Shown: positions 17,943-27,115 of the stretch, piece by piece
How the letters are laid out: each line of letters starts with the position of its first letter
How positions within the stretch are numbered: the first letter of the stretch is position 1
Origin: Sphingomonas sp. RIT328
Lineage (GTDB): Bacteria; Pseudomonadota; Alphaproteobacteria; Sphingomonadales; Sphingomonadaceae
Assembly: GCF_000632225.1 (NCBI RefSeq)
Contig: NZ_JFYV01000003.1
Span: forward strand, 1-64,000
Length of the DNA stretch: 64,000 bases
Direction: 5' to 3'
Translations under genes and position numbers: made by a program
Notes under the pieces: generated by a model
What the model was told of the DNA's origin: nothing
The model's input: only the letters and a program-made list of their open reading frames with translations
Databases searched by the model: none

Positions 17943-19458
17943 GCGCGGGAGCCGCGAAGCGTTGCACCAGCTCGCGATGCGAAGGCAGATCGCGGGTGGC
18001 CCGCTCGCCGAAAGCTTTGATGCGCGCAAACAGCCGGCGCGCCTCGGCGACGTCAGGGAAGTCCTCTCGCCCCTCCGACAGGTCCGTCCGAAAACCCATG
18101 CCGTACAGGATGTACTGGTAGTTGAAGAAGGCGAAAGACTCGACGTCGAGCTGCAGGTCGTATCGGCTTGGTGGGCGATACCGCCATTGGTTCAGCAGCT
18201 CACGCAACCGGTCTGGAATTGACACAGGATCAGCATTGTCGCGCCAGAATGGCTCGGGCCTGCGGCTCAGGCAATAATGCAACTTTAGGAAGTTCACGAT
18301 GTTGGCGTAGCGCGCGCCCATCAGCTCATTGAAGCGGCGGGCGGGCAGATCGACAGGGCCTTGATGAGGAAACAGTTCCGCGATCATGCCGATTGCCGCC
18401 TCGATCAGGACGACGCCAGTCGATTCAAGCGGCTCGAGAAATCCTCCAGACAAACCGACCGCGACGCAGTTGCCGATCCAGGGCTGCGTGCGCCAGCCAG
18501 CTTCGAACGACAGATTGCGCGGGACGACGCCATGAGCGGCGGGCCCGAGATGCTCGCGAAGCACCGCGGCAGCGCGGTCATCGTCCATGTAGCGACTGGA
18601 GTAGACGCAGCCGATGCCGCGCCCCGTGGACAGGCCGATGTCCCAAATCCATCCAGCTTCGTGCGCGGATGCGATCGTGTAGCTCTCGATCGCGGCATCC
18701 GGGCGATCATAGGGTAGCTTGCAGGTGAGCGCCCGATCAGTGAACAGCTGATTTCGGACGGAATGGAAGGGAGAGCCTAGGGCCTTGCCGATCAGTTCGG
18801 CACGAAAGCCAGTGCAGTCGATGTACAGGTCGGCAGAAAATGCGCCGGTCTCCGTGCCTATGCCGGCAATCTGGCCGGATTCGTTCAGCGCTACGGTGCG
18901 AAGGCGGCCTTCGACATGCTCCACCCCCAGTTCACGTGCGCGATTAGCAAGGATGCGCGAAAGCTGGACGGCATCGAAGTGGAAGGCGTAGTTGAGCGGC
19001 CCGGCGAAATCACCTTCGCCGGGTTGCTTAGGCGCGCGCTTAGCCTCAGCGACGCGGTTCTGGATCGTCACGGCCTCCGCGAATGGTGGGCGTTCCGCCT
19101 CGTCCTGGAGAAGCCAGTATGGGACCAGGCTGGTCTCGTGCGACTGAAACGGGGGCTCGAACGGATGGAAATAACTGTGCCCCCCATCCGCATCTGCCGC
19201 CTGCCATCCCTTAAAGCGGACGCCCTGTTTAAACGTCGCCGAAGCTTCACGCACGAAGGCCGGCTCCTCGATGCCGAGGAAGCGCAGCGTGTCGCGGATC
19301 GTCGGAAACGTTCCTTCCCCAACGCCGATGATGCCAATGTCAGCAGACTCAAGCAGGGTTATTCGAACCGACTGGCCTAACGCCTTAGCCAGATAGGCCG
19401 CAGTCAGCCAACCGGCAGTGCCGCCACCAACGATGAGGATCCGCCGCCCACGTGACAT
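17917..19458 (-). CDS. flavin-dependent tryptophan-halogenase-family protein
   Basis: A 513-residue protein. The FAD motif GGGTAGW is at residues 11-17, the catalytic Lys is K77 (SATFKQGVRF) and the essential Glu lies in GGFLEPLESTGV (about 342-345). The halogenase WxWxIP motif is present as WIWDIG (270-275), with the Pro replaced by Gly. Family members use FADH2 and chloride to halogenate aromatic substrates such as tryptophan. No flavin reductase or biosynthesis cluster is adjacent, so the substrate is unknown. The gene is followed, convergently, by VapC. Confidence 0.88.
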   Translation of the reverse strand: MSRGRRILIVGGGTAGWLTAAYLAKALGQSVRITLLESADIGIIGVGEGTFPTIRDTLRFLGIEEPAFVREASATFKQGVRFKGWQAADADGGHSYFHPFEPPFQSHETSLVPYWLLQDEAERPPFAEAVTIQNRVAEAKRAPKQPGEGDFAGPLNYAFHFDAVQLSRILANRARELGVEHVEGRLRTVALNESGQIAGIGTETGAFSADLYIDCTGFRAELIGKALGSPFHSVRNQLFTDRALTCKLPYDRPDAAIESYTIASAHEAGWIWDIGLSTGRGIGCVYSSRYMDDDRAAAVLREHLGPAAHGVVPRNLSFEAGWRTQPWIGNCVAVGLSGGFLEPLESTGVVLIEAAIGMIAELFPHQGPVDLPARRFNELMGARYANIVNFLKLHYCLSRRPEPFWRDNADPVSIPDRLRELLNQWRYRPPSRYDLQLDVESFAFFNYQYILYGMGFRTDLSEGREDFPDVAEARRLFARIKAFGERATRDLPSHRELVQRFAAPALTPARTGS

Positions 19459-19740
19459 ACTTCGCGCTTAGCTCATCGCCACCTCTTCGGATACCCGCAG
19501 CTCACGTTTCCCAACTCCTGGCGAAAGCCGAAACCGCGCGGCTGTGCGACTTAGAAGAGCTACATGGTGTGTGCTATAACCGAATTGTTTAAACACCGGC
19601 TCGTTGCCACAGTGTTGCCGCCGGATTGTGATTGTCCCGAGCGTGGATGGGGGGCATCTGCGGGTTGGCGACGTTCCGTAAATGGCATAGGGCTGGACAG
19701 CTTCAAAGCAGCCGCCAAGACCCACAAGACGACATTCAGC

Positions 19741-19776
19741 CGTCGTTGCCCGCTCCCCAACTTCAGACATCCGTTC
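19741..19776 (-). repeat. dispersed repeat family A copy
   Basis: Minus-strand ATGAACGGATGTCTGAAG then TTGGGGAGCGGGCAACGACG, matching the head and tail of the family. Confidence 0.5.
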
Positions 19777-19986
19777 ATGTCCATTCGATGCCTCGACGAG
19801 CGGCCGTGGAATGACAAAAAGTGGGACTTTGCCGACCTTCGCACGCGACCTGTCGGACGGCAGCTATCGTCCGATAGCCGACGTTTAACGTTTACCCGTC
19901 GACATCCCATTGTAGCCGCTGGGAGCGACGATATGGTGTTGGTATGTGGCCGCTGCCCTTCCTTACTTTGGAGTTCTTGGCTTCCG

Positions 19987-20015
19987 TTGGACAACAGCAC
20001 ATTGCTTCCTATCGT
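19987..20015 (+). promoter_or_regulatory. candidate promoter of the retron-like effector
   Basis: TTGGAC and TATCGT with a 17-base spacer, ending 18 bases before the GTG at 20033. Spacing is right for a sigma70 promoter, and the start would leave a very short leader. Confidence 0.4.
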
Positions 20016-20032
20016 AATCCGGACTGGACGGC

Positions 20033-21178
20033 GTGACTGTCCTGCGGTCGGAACATCCACGCGTCGCGGCTTGGCTTGAGAATTTCGCGGTCCCGCGACG
20101 CGATACCGCGCGTTTACTTATCGACGCGCTCGAATTGATCAGCGAGACCGATCTGCGCCGCGAGTTGATCGCTGCGACGCTGGCCTTGTTGCCGAACCTT
20201 GACGGGCCGGTCGCTGCGTTCCCGGCACGCGAGGTATCGCCCGGAGAATCTGCGCACGCGGAAGGACGGGCGGGTCGCTATCAGCTTCTCGAGCCCGGAC
20301 TACCCGGCAGCGAGGCAGTGCTGGCCAACATCTTGACCGGCGTGCTGCGCGAGGGCGGTGGCTCAGCGGGGCTGCTGGGTGGCCATGATCTTGAGAGCCT
20401 GCGCGAGCACAAGGTCCGCACGATCCTGCTGCTCGACGATTTCAGCGGATCGGGCAGTCAGCTGATCAAGTTCCATAAGGCACTCCGGCGTCACAAAACG
20501 ATCCGCAGCTGGACCTCTTACCATCTAGTCGAGTTTCATGTCCTCGCTTATGCCGCCACAGACAAGGCGGCGCGGCTACTGCGTCGGCGCTTCGGAGACG
20601 ACAAGGTCCATATCCTTCGCGCCTGCCCGACCTTCGAAGGCGCCGGCTGGACGCCCGAGCAACGCGCCGAAGTTGAGGCGCTGTGCCGAACTTCGACGGG
20701 TCGTCGTTTCAGGAATTATGCGTTGGGTTTCCGCGATAGCCGCGCGCTGATCGCTTTCGAACACACTGCACCCAACAACCTGCCCTATATCCTCTGGAAG
20801 GTCGCGACCGGCTGGAGCAGCCTGTTCGAATATAAGGGCGTACCAAACAACCTGCTGCGGCTGTTCACGATGCGGCCCGACCCGGCGCGCGAGCCGCTGG
20901 TGGGCAGCGCTGGTGCCGCGCGGCTCGGCCAGACCATCGACCTGCTCGGGCGGCGTGTCCATGACGCCGGCAATATCGCCGAAGTGCTGCGCGTCAGCAT
21001 CGCCGAAGCGCAGCGTTTGCTACGCCTCGCTTTTGATCTTGGGCTGACCAATAGACGGCATCGCCTGACCGATGCCGGCCGTGCCGAGCTCAAGCGCTGG
21101 CGCGCCGCGCATCCAGTGCGCGTGTTGCCGAATCGCGACGAACCCTATTATCCTAAGCAACTGAGGGCGGAGCGCTGA
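20033..21178 (+). CDS. phosphoribosyltransferase-like plus winged-helix protein, retron effector candidate
   Basis: A 381-residue protein. Residues 131-143 (ILLLDDFSGSGSQ) match the PRPP-binding loop of phosphoribosyltransferase-like folds. The C-terminal 60 residues (HDAGNIAEVLRVSIAEAQRL, FDLGLTNRRHRLTDAGRAEL) read as a winged helix-turn-helix. A PRTase-like domain joined to a winged helix and placed next to a retron reverse transcriptase is a known retron effector layout. In such systems the reverse transcriptase and its msDNA hold the effector inactive until a phage attack. The GTG at 20033 is weakly supported by its ribosome site; a later start is possible. The 181-base gap to the reverse transcriptase probably holds the RNA. 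Confidence 0.75.
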   Translation: MTVLRSEHPRVAAWLENFAVPRRDTARLLIDALELISETDLRRELIAATLALLPNLDGPVAAFPAREVSPGESAHAEGRAGRYQLLEPGLPGSEAVLANILTGVLREGGGSAGLLGGHDLESLREHKVRTILLLDDFSGSGSQLIKFHKALRRHKTIRSWTSYHLVEFHVLAYAATDKAARLLRRRFGDDKVHILRACPTFEGAGWTPEQRAEVEALCRTSTGRRFRNYALGFRDSRALIAFEHTAPNNLPYILWKVATGWSSLFEYKGVPNNLLRLFTMRPDPAREPLVGSAGAARLGQTIDLLGRRVHDAGNIAEVLRVSIAEAQRLLRLAFDLGLTNRRHRLTDAGRAELKRWRAAHPVRVLPNRDEPYYPKQLRAER

Positions 21179-21331
21179 GCATCCAGCTTCCCCCGGCCGT
21201 AAAGGCCGGACCAAGTCGCGGGGTTCTCGCGGCGGGCTGGCGCGTTGCGCTTCGCCTGGGAAACGGAGTCGCTGAGATCGACCTTAGTGAAGCGAACTTC
21301 CGCTCTGACGATGTCTGGGCTCGTCCGCTCC
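21169..21331 (+). ncRNA. candidate retron msr-msd RNA
   Basis: The gap between effector and reverse transcriptase is unusually structured. A six-pair hairpin CCGGCC/GGCCGG with GTAAA loop lies at 21193-21209. A second hairpin of about eight pairs is at 21215-21233. A bulged stem pairs TTgCGCTTC (21245-21253) with GAAGCGAA (21289-21296), with GTCG/CGAC inside. Outer arms GGAGCG (21169-21174) and CGCTCC (21326-21331) could be a1/a2, and TGAGC just after the first arm offers a priming G. These fit msr-msd architecture but I could not fold it computationally. The boundaries are approximate. Confidence 0.4.
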
Positions 21332-21359
21332 ACTATGGCCTCCTTACGGGTCAAAGTGG

Positions 21360-22511
21360 ATGATCAGCGCTTCGCCCCACCGGTACCGCGCCGAAGGTCG
21401 CACGCTCGGCCGGCCCGAACCGGTGCTCGACGCCGCGCTGGCCCAAGCCGCAGGCCCCGAGGCGCATGGCGCGCCCGCAATTCTCACCCTGATGCATCTC
21501 GCGAAGCGGATGGACGTCAGCTACAAATTCCTGCGTTCGGTGATCGCTAGCAAGGAAGGCACGCATTACCGCGACTTCCATATCAGCAAGCGCGATGGCG
21601 GCGGCCGGCGCATCGCGGTGCCCTCGCCCGAATTGATGGCGGTGCAGCGCTGGATCGTCCGTGAGATCCTGCGCGACCGGCCGGTGCACCGCGCCAGCTT
21701 CGCTTATGCCCGCGGCAGCTCGATCTATGCCTGCGCGCGGCACCACGCCGGCGCCGGCTGGCTGCTCAAGCTCGACATTCACGACTTCTTTGAAAGCATC
21801 CCCGAACGGTCGGTTTACCGCGTGTTCCGCGAGATCGGCTATGGCCGCCTCGTCGCCTTCGAGCTGGCGCGGCTCTGCACCCGCCCTTGGGTGGCGCCAC
21901 CGCGCGATAAGCGCGCTGAGCGCAGCGTCGCCAATCCCAGCCGCCGCGGCATCGACATCTATCGCCGCCAACTGACCGGCTATCTGCCACAAGGCGCGCC
22001 GACCAGCCCGATGCTCTCCAACCTGGTCTTTCGCGTCCTCGACGAGCATCTGACCCAGCTCGCCACGCGTCATGGGCTGACTTACACGCGCTATTCCGAC
22101 GACCTGACCTTTTCTGGGCCGGCGAGCGGCTTCAACCGTGCCCGCACAACCGCGATCGTCGGCGAAGTACGCGACCTACTCGCGACACGGCGATTCCGGC
22201 TGCATGAGCGCAAGATCACGATCGTCCCGCCCGGCGGGCGCAAGGTCGTGCTCGGTCTTTTGGTTGATCGCGCGGCGCCGCGCTTGTCGCGCGAGCTGCG
22301 CGGCCGGCTCGAAGATCATGTCCGCGGAATCGAGAAATTCGGGATCGCGCCGCATGCCACGGTGCGCGGCTTTGCCTCGGCAACGGGCATGATCAACCAT
22401 ATCGCCGGGCTGCTCCGCTTCGCCGGCCATATCGAACCCGGCTTTGCCGATCCGCTGCGCGCGCGCTTCGCCGCGGCGCTGGCGCACTGGCGCTGGTCGC
22501 CGGTTGATTGA
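21360..22511 (+). CDS. retron-type reverse transcriptase
   Basis: A 383-residue RT. RT motifs in order: LKLDIHDFFESI (137-148), LPQGAPTSPMLSN (209-221), the catalytic YSDD (245-248) in YTRYSDDLTF, and a VLGLLV block (297-302) at the place of the retron VTG motif. The retron-specific NAxxH region is present in altered form as CARHH (125-129), keeping Ala and the last His. No fused extra domain is present. It should reverse-transcribe part of an adjacent RNA into msDNA. It lies 181 bases after the PRTase/winged-helix gene, same strand. ATG at 21360 is the only reasonable start. Strength of the ribosome site is poor. Confidence 0.92.
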   Translation: MISASPHRYRAEGRTLGRPEPVLDAALAQAAGPEAHGAPAILTLMHLAKRMDVSYKFLRSVIASKEGTHYRDFHISKRDGGGRRIAVPSPELMAVQRWIVREILRDRPVHRASFAYARGSSIYACARHHAGAGWLLKLDIHDFFESIPERSVYRVFREIGYGRLVAFELARLCTRPWVAPPRDKRAERSVANPSRRGIDIYRRQLTGYLPQGAPTSPMLSNLVFRVLDEHLTQLATRHGLTYTRYSDDLTFSGPASGFNRARTTAIVGEVRDLLATRRFRLHERKITIVPPGGRKVVLGLLVDRAAPRLSRELRGRLEDHVRGIEKFGIAPHATVRGFASATGMINHIAGLLRFAGHIEPGFADPLRARFAAALAHWRWSPVD

Positions 22512-23062
22512 TCGCCTTGCGCTCTGGCGAGGATGGCCGGCGGGTTGATGATCAGGTTCGCTCGGCATCGATGATCGGCAGATCCAATGCGCCTCAGCCT
22601 CCCACCTCACCGAGGACACTAAGTGTGCTTTCCGCCCATTGCGGATATGTTCGGCCGATCAGTGGATGGCTGTTTTCGGTCTTGGGCATGTTAGTATTGA
22701 AAGACCTCTATTGGTGCGCGTTCCTGACGGCCCGCTTCCGAGCGTTCCGTCGGCAGCTTCTGTCAGGAGCAGACGTTCACGGATGCTGACCTGGACGACC
22801 GCTTCTGGTCGATACCTTCCGAAGGCAGAACCCACGAATGGCGGCTCAAGAGGTGTTTTCCGTTCCCCGGAAGCAGCCGCATAACGTGGGCAGCGCATGG
22901 ACACGCTGATGCGAATGAACCTTGACGAGGATCACCGCGACGACCTGCCGTATGTCTCGTGACAGTCCCCGCCTTCAGCACCTCTTGAACAAATCTAGAA
23001 CGTCCAACATTATGGCTATCGGACCATCCTCCAAATGAGATGGCTATTGGGGCGAACGGGCG
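22512..23062. other. gene-free stretch between RT and OLD gene
   Basis: About 550 bases. A family A repeat lies near 22731-22780. ATGGCTAT occurs twice, at 23012-23019 and 23040-23047, just before the OLD gene. ORFs here are short, overlap each other on both strands and have no domain, so I reject them. I see no clear RNA gene. Confidence 0.5.
22731..22780 (-). repeat. dispersed repeat family A copy
   Basis: Minus-strand GTGAACGTCTGCTCCTGAC, then a GCAGC tract and GGAAGCGGG, a diverged copy of the family A layout. Confidence 0.4.
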
Positions 23063-25159
23063 ATGCGGCTGCTGCGATATAGGGTGACGAACTTCCGATC
23101 GGTTGAGGACAGCGGCTGGATAGACGCCGACGATGTGACGGCGCTGATCGGTGTCAACGAGTCCGGCAAGTCCAACCTCCTCCTCCCGCTGTGGAAGCTG
23201 AAGCCTGCCCGCGAAGGCGAAATCCGGCCGACGTCGGACTATCCGAAGACGATGTTCGCCGAGATCCGCGAGAACCCCGCCCGGTTCCGCTTCATCTCGG
23301 CAGAATTCGCCACCGGCCCGCTCGGCCCGCGCATTGCCACGCTGGCCGGCATCGGACCGGAAGAGGCGGAGGTCGTCCGCGTCGACCGCTACTTCGACGG
23401 CGGCTACGTCTTCAGCTTCCCCGATCACGAGCACGCAACGACCGCGTCACCGGAGGACGTCGCGGCCATCCTCCACGCGGCGACGTCCGAGATCGGGGGG
23501 ATGCCCGCGCTCGCCAAGGAGGAGGCGCAGAAGGCCGAGCTCATCTCGGGACTCCAGTCGGCCGCGCTCGAACTTCCCGACGCCCCGATGTCGGCGGATG
23601 CGCTGGCGGCGCTAGCCGAGGACCTCCGCGCCCTCGCCCCGACAGCGCCCGCGAAGACCAGCAGCATCTTCCCCCGCCTCGAGGCACTCGCGGCAAGCGT
23701 AGACGAGCTCCAGACGCGCGTGTCGGCCCCAGACCCGGGCGCGGTCGAGGCGGTCCGGACCGCCATCCTGAAGCGCGTGCCACGCTTCGTCTACTATTCG
23801 AACTACGGCAACCTGGACTCCGAGATCTACCTGCCGCACGTCGTGGACAATCTCGAACGGGAAGATCTCGGCGAGAAGGAGGCGGCCAAGGCGCGCACGC
23901 TGCGCGTGCTGTTCAGCTTCGTGCGGCTCGAGCCAAGCGAGATCCTGGAACTCGGCAAGGACGAGACGCCCGTCAACTCGCGCCGACCGACCGAGGCCGA
24001 GATCGCAGAGGTGGCCGAACGCAAGCGCGAGCGCTCCATCCTGCTCCAGTCGGCGGGCACAACGCTCACCTCCCGCTTCAAGGACTGGTGGAAGCAGGGA
24101 GACTACCGCTTCCGCTTCGAGGCGGACGGCAACCACTTCCGCATCTGGGTCGCCGACGACCGACGGCCAGCCGAGGTCGAACTCGAGGGCCGCAGCACCG
24201 GTCTCCAGTGGTTCCTGAGCTTCTATCTCGTCTTCCTCGTCGAGAGCGCCGGAGAGGGCGAGCACGAGAACGCGATCCTGCTGCTCGACGAGCCCGGCCT
24301 ATCGCTCCACCCGCTGGCGCAATACGACTTGTCGAAGTTCTTCGACAACCTGGCGGCGACGAACCAGCTCATCTTCACCACCCACTCCCCCTTCCTGGTT
24401 CATGCCGACCGGCTGGACCGCGCACGCAAGGTCTACGTCGACGAGAAAGGCACAACCAAGGCTACGGCTGACCTGCGCAAGGGCGCGGAACTGCAGCCCG
24501 GCGCCGCCTACGCCGTGCACTCGGCACTGGGACTAAGCGTCGCCGACAGCCTGATGCTAGGCTGCCAGCCCGTGATCGTCGAGGGAAGCTCGGACCAGCA
24601 CTACCTTACCGCGGTCAAGACCCTGCTCGTCGCTTCCGGCCGCCTGAAGCCGGTGCGGGAGTTCGTATTCCCGCCAGCCGGCGGGACCAAGAACACCCGC
24701 ATGGTAGCAAGCATCCTGACTGGCCGCGACGAAGCGCTGCCCTTCATGATCCTCGACGGGGACATGATGGGCAGGAAGCTCGCCAAGGAGCTTGGCACCA
24801 GCCTCTACCAGGATCATGCCGACCGCCTCATCGGCGTCGACGACCACACGGGAATTGAAGGCTCGGAGATCGAGGACCTGATCCCGCCCGACGTGATGGC
24901 CGCCGTCATCGACCGCATGTACCGCAACGCGGACACCGAGTTCGCCGACGTGCTTGTGGCCGGAAAGCCGATCCTCGGCCAGATCGAGGCGTGGGCGGCG
25001 GCGCAGAAGGTTGACCTCGAGGCAGGCTGGAAGGCCGAGCTCTCGAAGAGGGTCAAACAGCACCTCCTCACCAAGGGAATGGCCGTGGTGAAACAGGAAT
25101 ACGGCGACCGCTGGCAGCGACTGTTCGACATCCTCGGTTCGACAATCGCTCCAGCCTAA
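23063..25159 (+). CDS. OLD-family ATPase with TOPRIM nuclease domain
   Basis: A 698-residue protein. The N-terminal ABC-type ATPase has P-loop GVNESGKS (30-37), a long central helical insert (about 100-300), and Walker B ILLLDEPGLSLHP (about 405-418) followed by FTTHSPF. The C-terminal TOPRIM domain shows VIVEGSSDQHYL (near 502) and MILDGDMMGRK (near 561), the acidic residues that bind metal. OLD proteins are DNA nucleases that act in antiviral defence; GajA of Gabija has the same fold, but I see no UvrD-type GajB partner. It lies in a block with the retron unit and ends near a hairpin shared with a convergent NTPase gene. Confidence 0.9.
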   Translation: MRLLRYRVTNFRSVEDSGWIDADDVTALIGVNESGKSNLLLPLWKLKPAREGEIRPTSDYPKTMFAEIRENPARFRFISAEFATGPLGPRIATLAGIGPEEAEVVRVDRYFDGGYVFSFPDHEHATTASPEDVAAILHAATSEIGGMPALAKEEAQKAELISGLQSAALELPDAPMSADALAALAEDLRALAPTAPAKTSSIFPRLEALAASVDELQTRVSAPDPGAVEAVRTAILKRVPRFVYYSNYGNLDSEIYLPHVVDNLEREDLGEKEAAKARTLRVLFSFVRLEPSEILELGKDETPVNSRRPTEAEIAEVAERKRERSILLQSAGTTLTSRFKDWWKQGDYRFRFEADGNHFRIWVADDRRPAEVELEGRSTGLQWFLSFYLVFLVESAGEGEHENAILLLDEPGLSLHPLAQYDLSKFFDNLAATNQLIFTTHSPFLVHADRLDRARKVYVDEKGTTKATADLRKGAELQPGAAYAVHSALGLSVADSLMLGCQPVIVEGSSDQHYLTAVKTLLVASGRLKPVREFVFPPAGGTKNTRMVASILTGRDEALPFMILDGDMMGRKLAKELGTSLYQDHADRLIGVDDHTGIEGSEIEDLIPPDVMAAVIDRMYRNADTEFADVLVAGKPILGQIEAWAAAQKVDLEAGWKAELSKRVKQHLLTKGMAVVKQEYGDRWQRLFDILGSTIAPA

Positions 25160-25168
25160 CCGCTCGCC

Positions 25169-25188
25169 CCATCGGCTCCACCCGATGG
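25169..25188. terminator. bidirectional-looking hairpin between OLD and KAP genes
   Basis: CCATCGG and CCGATGG form a perfect seven-pair stem with a six-base loop, followed on the plus strand by TTGTTG. It lies ten bases after the OLD stop and before the end of the convergent NTPase gene. Confidence 0.5.
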
Positions 25189-25258
25189 TTGTTGCCCGCA
25201 GCGGAGTCGGGCTGTGAATGAAGACATCCGTTCGAAGATCACATCCCCCTGCGTAACG

Positions 25259-27115
25259 CTACCCCGAACCCCCATGCTCGTAGCCGGTGGCACCAGCGCT
25301 CCCCGCCGCCGCGTCGTCAGCTCCGGCTGATGCCGGGTTGTGCGTTTCCACCCCTTCAGGTGGCTGAGCCTGCCCGTCTTCCGGGAATTCGGGAATCACG
25401 CCCCAGCCGCGGAGCTTATCCTCGCGCATCCGCGAGCGCGAAGCGATCCGCCCGAGAGCCTCGCCGAGGGACGCCCTCAGGTTCTCGGCACCGGGCTGCG
25501 CGGCAAGGCGGTCGGCCCACTCCATCATGCCCTTGACGTCGTCCGCTGCGTGGTCGTCGAACAGCCGGACGATCTCGTCGGCGCTCAGACGGGAGAGCCG
25601 CGCGGCATCCTCCGCGGGATTGTATCCCCCCGACTTCGCCATCTGCTTAAGCATGTCGGCGGGGTCCCGCGCATCGACGATCTCAGCGCGCCCCGCCTCC
25701 ATCGCGGCCAGCAGCTCGGCATCGACCGGATCGTTCGCGAAGAACCGGTTCCAGCGATAGAAGAACCCCTCCTTGCCGCGGTTCGCCTCGATCCACCTCG
25801 CAAGGATGTCCGAAGCCTGCGCGTCGCGGCCATAGCGCCGCAGGAAGCTCAGGGTACCGTTCATGTTGATCGGCGTGATCTCAGCCAGGTTCTCTAGGGC
25901 ACCGGCCTGCATCGCATCCAAGATCACGTCATCGTCCGTCGTCAGGCTGTCGTGATAGAGCCGCCATGCCCGAGAGAAGCTGTCGTCGCGGCCTTCCCGC
26001 CTCCGACGCTCCTCGACGGAACGCGCCGCCTCACGCAGGACGTCGCCCCGGAAGTACCCCAGCGCCACTCCATCGAGGATCGGCTCGTCCAGCTCGTCCG
26101 TCGAGCCATATCCGTATCGCCCCAGGAGCTCGCGCCAGCCCTTCTCGTCCGCCCGCTCCTCCTTGCGTCCGAACAGACCGCTCATCGGATTGAACCGCCT
26201 GACGAAGTCGAGGCTGGGCGCTAGATCGCGCTGGAGGAAGCACCAGCCTCCCAGCACCACCGTGGCCGTCGCCTGTGCAAGCGTCGCGGCGTCGAACCCC
26301 CGGAGCTCCGTCTCGACCAGCCTTGCCCACCGCTCGACCTTCTTCATCACCCGCATATTGGTGACGTTGAGCGCGGCCAGGCAATCGCGCAACGCCACGG
26401 CAACTGGATCGTCGCCCCCGATCGCGATCGCCGTAGCCTCCGCGCTCGTCGGCTCGAAGATCAGGAAGGTGTCCACCACCTTCTCGAGCTGGCGGTCGAG
26501 CTCATCCGCCTGCGTCGCCTCCGCCTGCTCCTTGTTGAGGAGCAGCACGACCTTGCAGCCCCTCTGCTCCCGCAGCAACGATGCAAGCCCCAGCACGTCG
26601 CGCATCTCGAGCGACTTGCCGGCGCGTTCGAGGTCGTCGAAGCATACGAGCTGCCCTCGCACCGTCAGGAAGGCGGCGCGATACAATGCGTCGCCGGCAT
26701 CCTTCATCCGGAAGAACCCGGCGGCCACCTCCAGCGCGGGCCGGCTCCTCCGTGCGAACCGCTCACCCTCGCGCAGCATGCCGTGGAGGCTCGACGCGTC
26801 GGGCAGTGACGACCTGCCCGCCACCACCGTGTTCTCCACTATGGCGCTGCGGAGCTCGCCGAGGCTGTTCAAGCCGAAAAGGGACACGTAGGCGTGGCGG
26901 TCCACGCCGAGCCGACCCGCGGTCTCCTCCTCGCGCAAGAAGGTCTGCCAAGAGTAGGTCTTACCCACCCCCCACCGACCAGAAATGCAGAGCACCTCAG
27001 GAGACGGTGATCTCAGAAAACGCTCGATCTCGGCACGGACGATCGCATAGGACATGAGCGGGTTCTCGCACCGGGCTCGATCACTGTCGATCCCGTCGGC
27101 GGCCCTCTCAAGCAT
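25259..27115 (-). CDS. KAP-like P-loop NTPase, probable defence protein
   Basis: A 618-residue protein. The P-loop is GRWGVGKT (46-53), in the early KAP position, and Walker B is LVCFDDLER (about 156-164) with an ER end typical of KAP-type NTPases. No transmembrane segment is obvious. The C-terminal half is helical with a low-complexity tail (residues about 590-618, Ala/Gly rich). KAP and related STAND-like NTPases occur in phage-defence islands, and the OLD gene next door supports that, but the partner and trigger are unknown. A second in-frame ATG at 27055 is possible; the first has GAGGA eight bases upstream. It is convergent with the OLD gene. Confidence 0.8.
   Translation of the reverse strand: MLERAADGIDSDRARCENPLMSYAIVRAEIERFLRSPSPEVLCISGRWGVGKTYSWQTFLREEETAGRLGVDRHAYVSLFGLNSLGELRSAIVENTVVAGRSSLPDASSLHGMLREGERFARRSRPALEVAAGFFRMKDAGDALYRAAFLTVRGQLVCFDDLERAGKSLEMRDVLGLASLLREQRGCKVVLLLNKEQAEATQADELDRQLEKVVDTFLIFEPTSAEATAIAIGGDDPVAVALRDCLAALNVTNMRVMKKVERWARLVETELRGFDAATLAQATATVVLGGWCFLQRDLAPSLDFVRRFNPMSGLFGRKEERADEKGWRELLGRYGYGSTDELDEPILDGVALGYFRGDVLREAARSVEERRRREGRDDSFSRAWRLYHDSLTTDDDVILDAMQAGALENLAEITPINMNGTLSFLRRYGRDAQASDILARWIEANRGKEGFFYRWNRFFANDPVDAELLAAMEAGRAEIVDARDPADMLKQMAKSGGYNPAEDAARLSRLSADEIVRLFDDHAADDVKGMMEWADRLAAQPGAENLRASLGEALGRIASRSRMREDKLRGWGVIPEFPEDGQAQPPEGVETHNPASAGADDAAAGSAGATGYEHGGSG

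Larger units (their letters stand above)
19459..20032. other. gene-free stretch upstream of the retron-like unit
   Basis: About 570 bases. It carries a family A repeat at 19741-19776 and a sigma70-like pair TTGGAC (19987-19992) and TATCGT (20010-20015), 17 bases apart, just before the effector gene. I see no tRNA or protein gene. If the retron RNA is not in the downstream gap, this is the alternative place to look. Confidence 0.5.

Noticed and set aside
21193..21233. two hairpins as simple terminators of the effector gene
   Set aside because: No T-run follows either, they are both early in the gap, and a further long stem lies beyond them, so a structured RNA is the better reading, though not proven.
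23063..25159. Gabija system
   Set aside because: The OLD protein has the GajA-like fold, but no UvrD-like GajB is next to it; the following gene is a convergent KAP-like NTPase.
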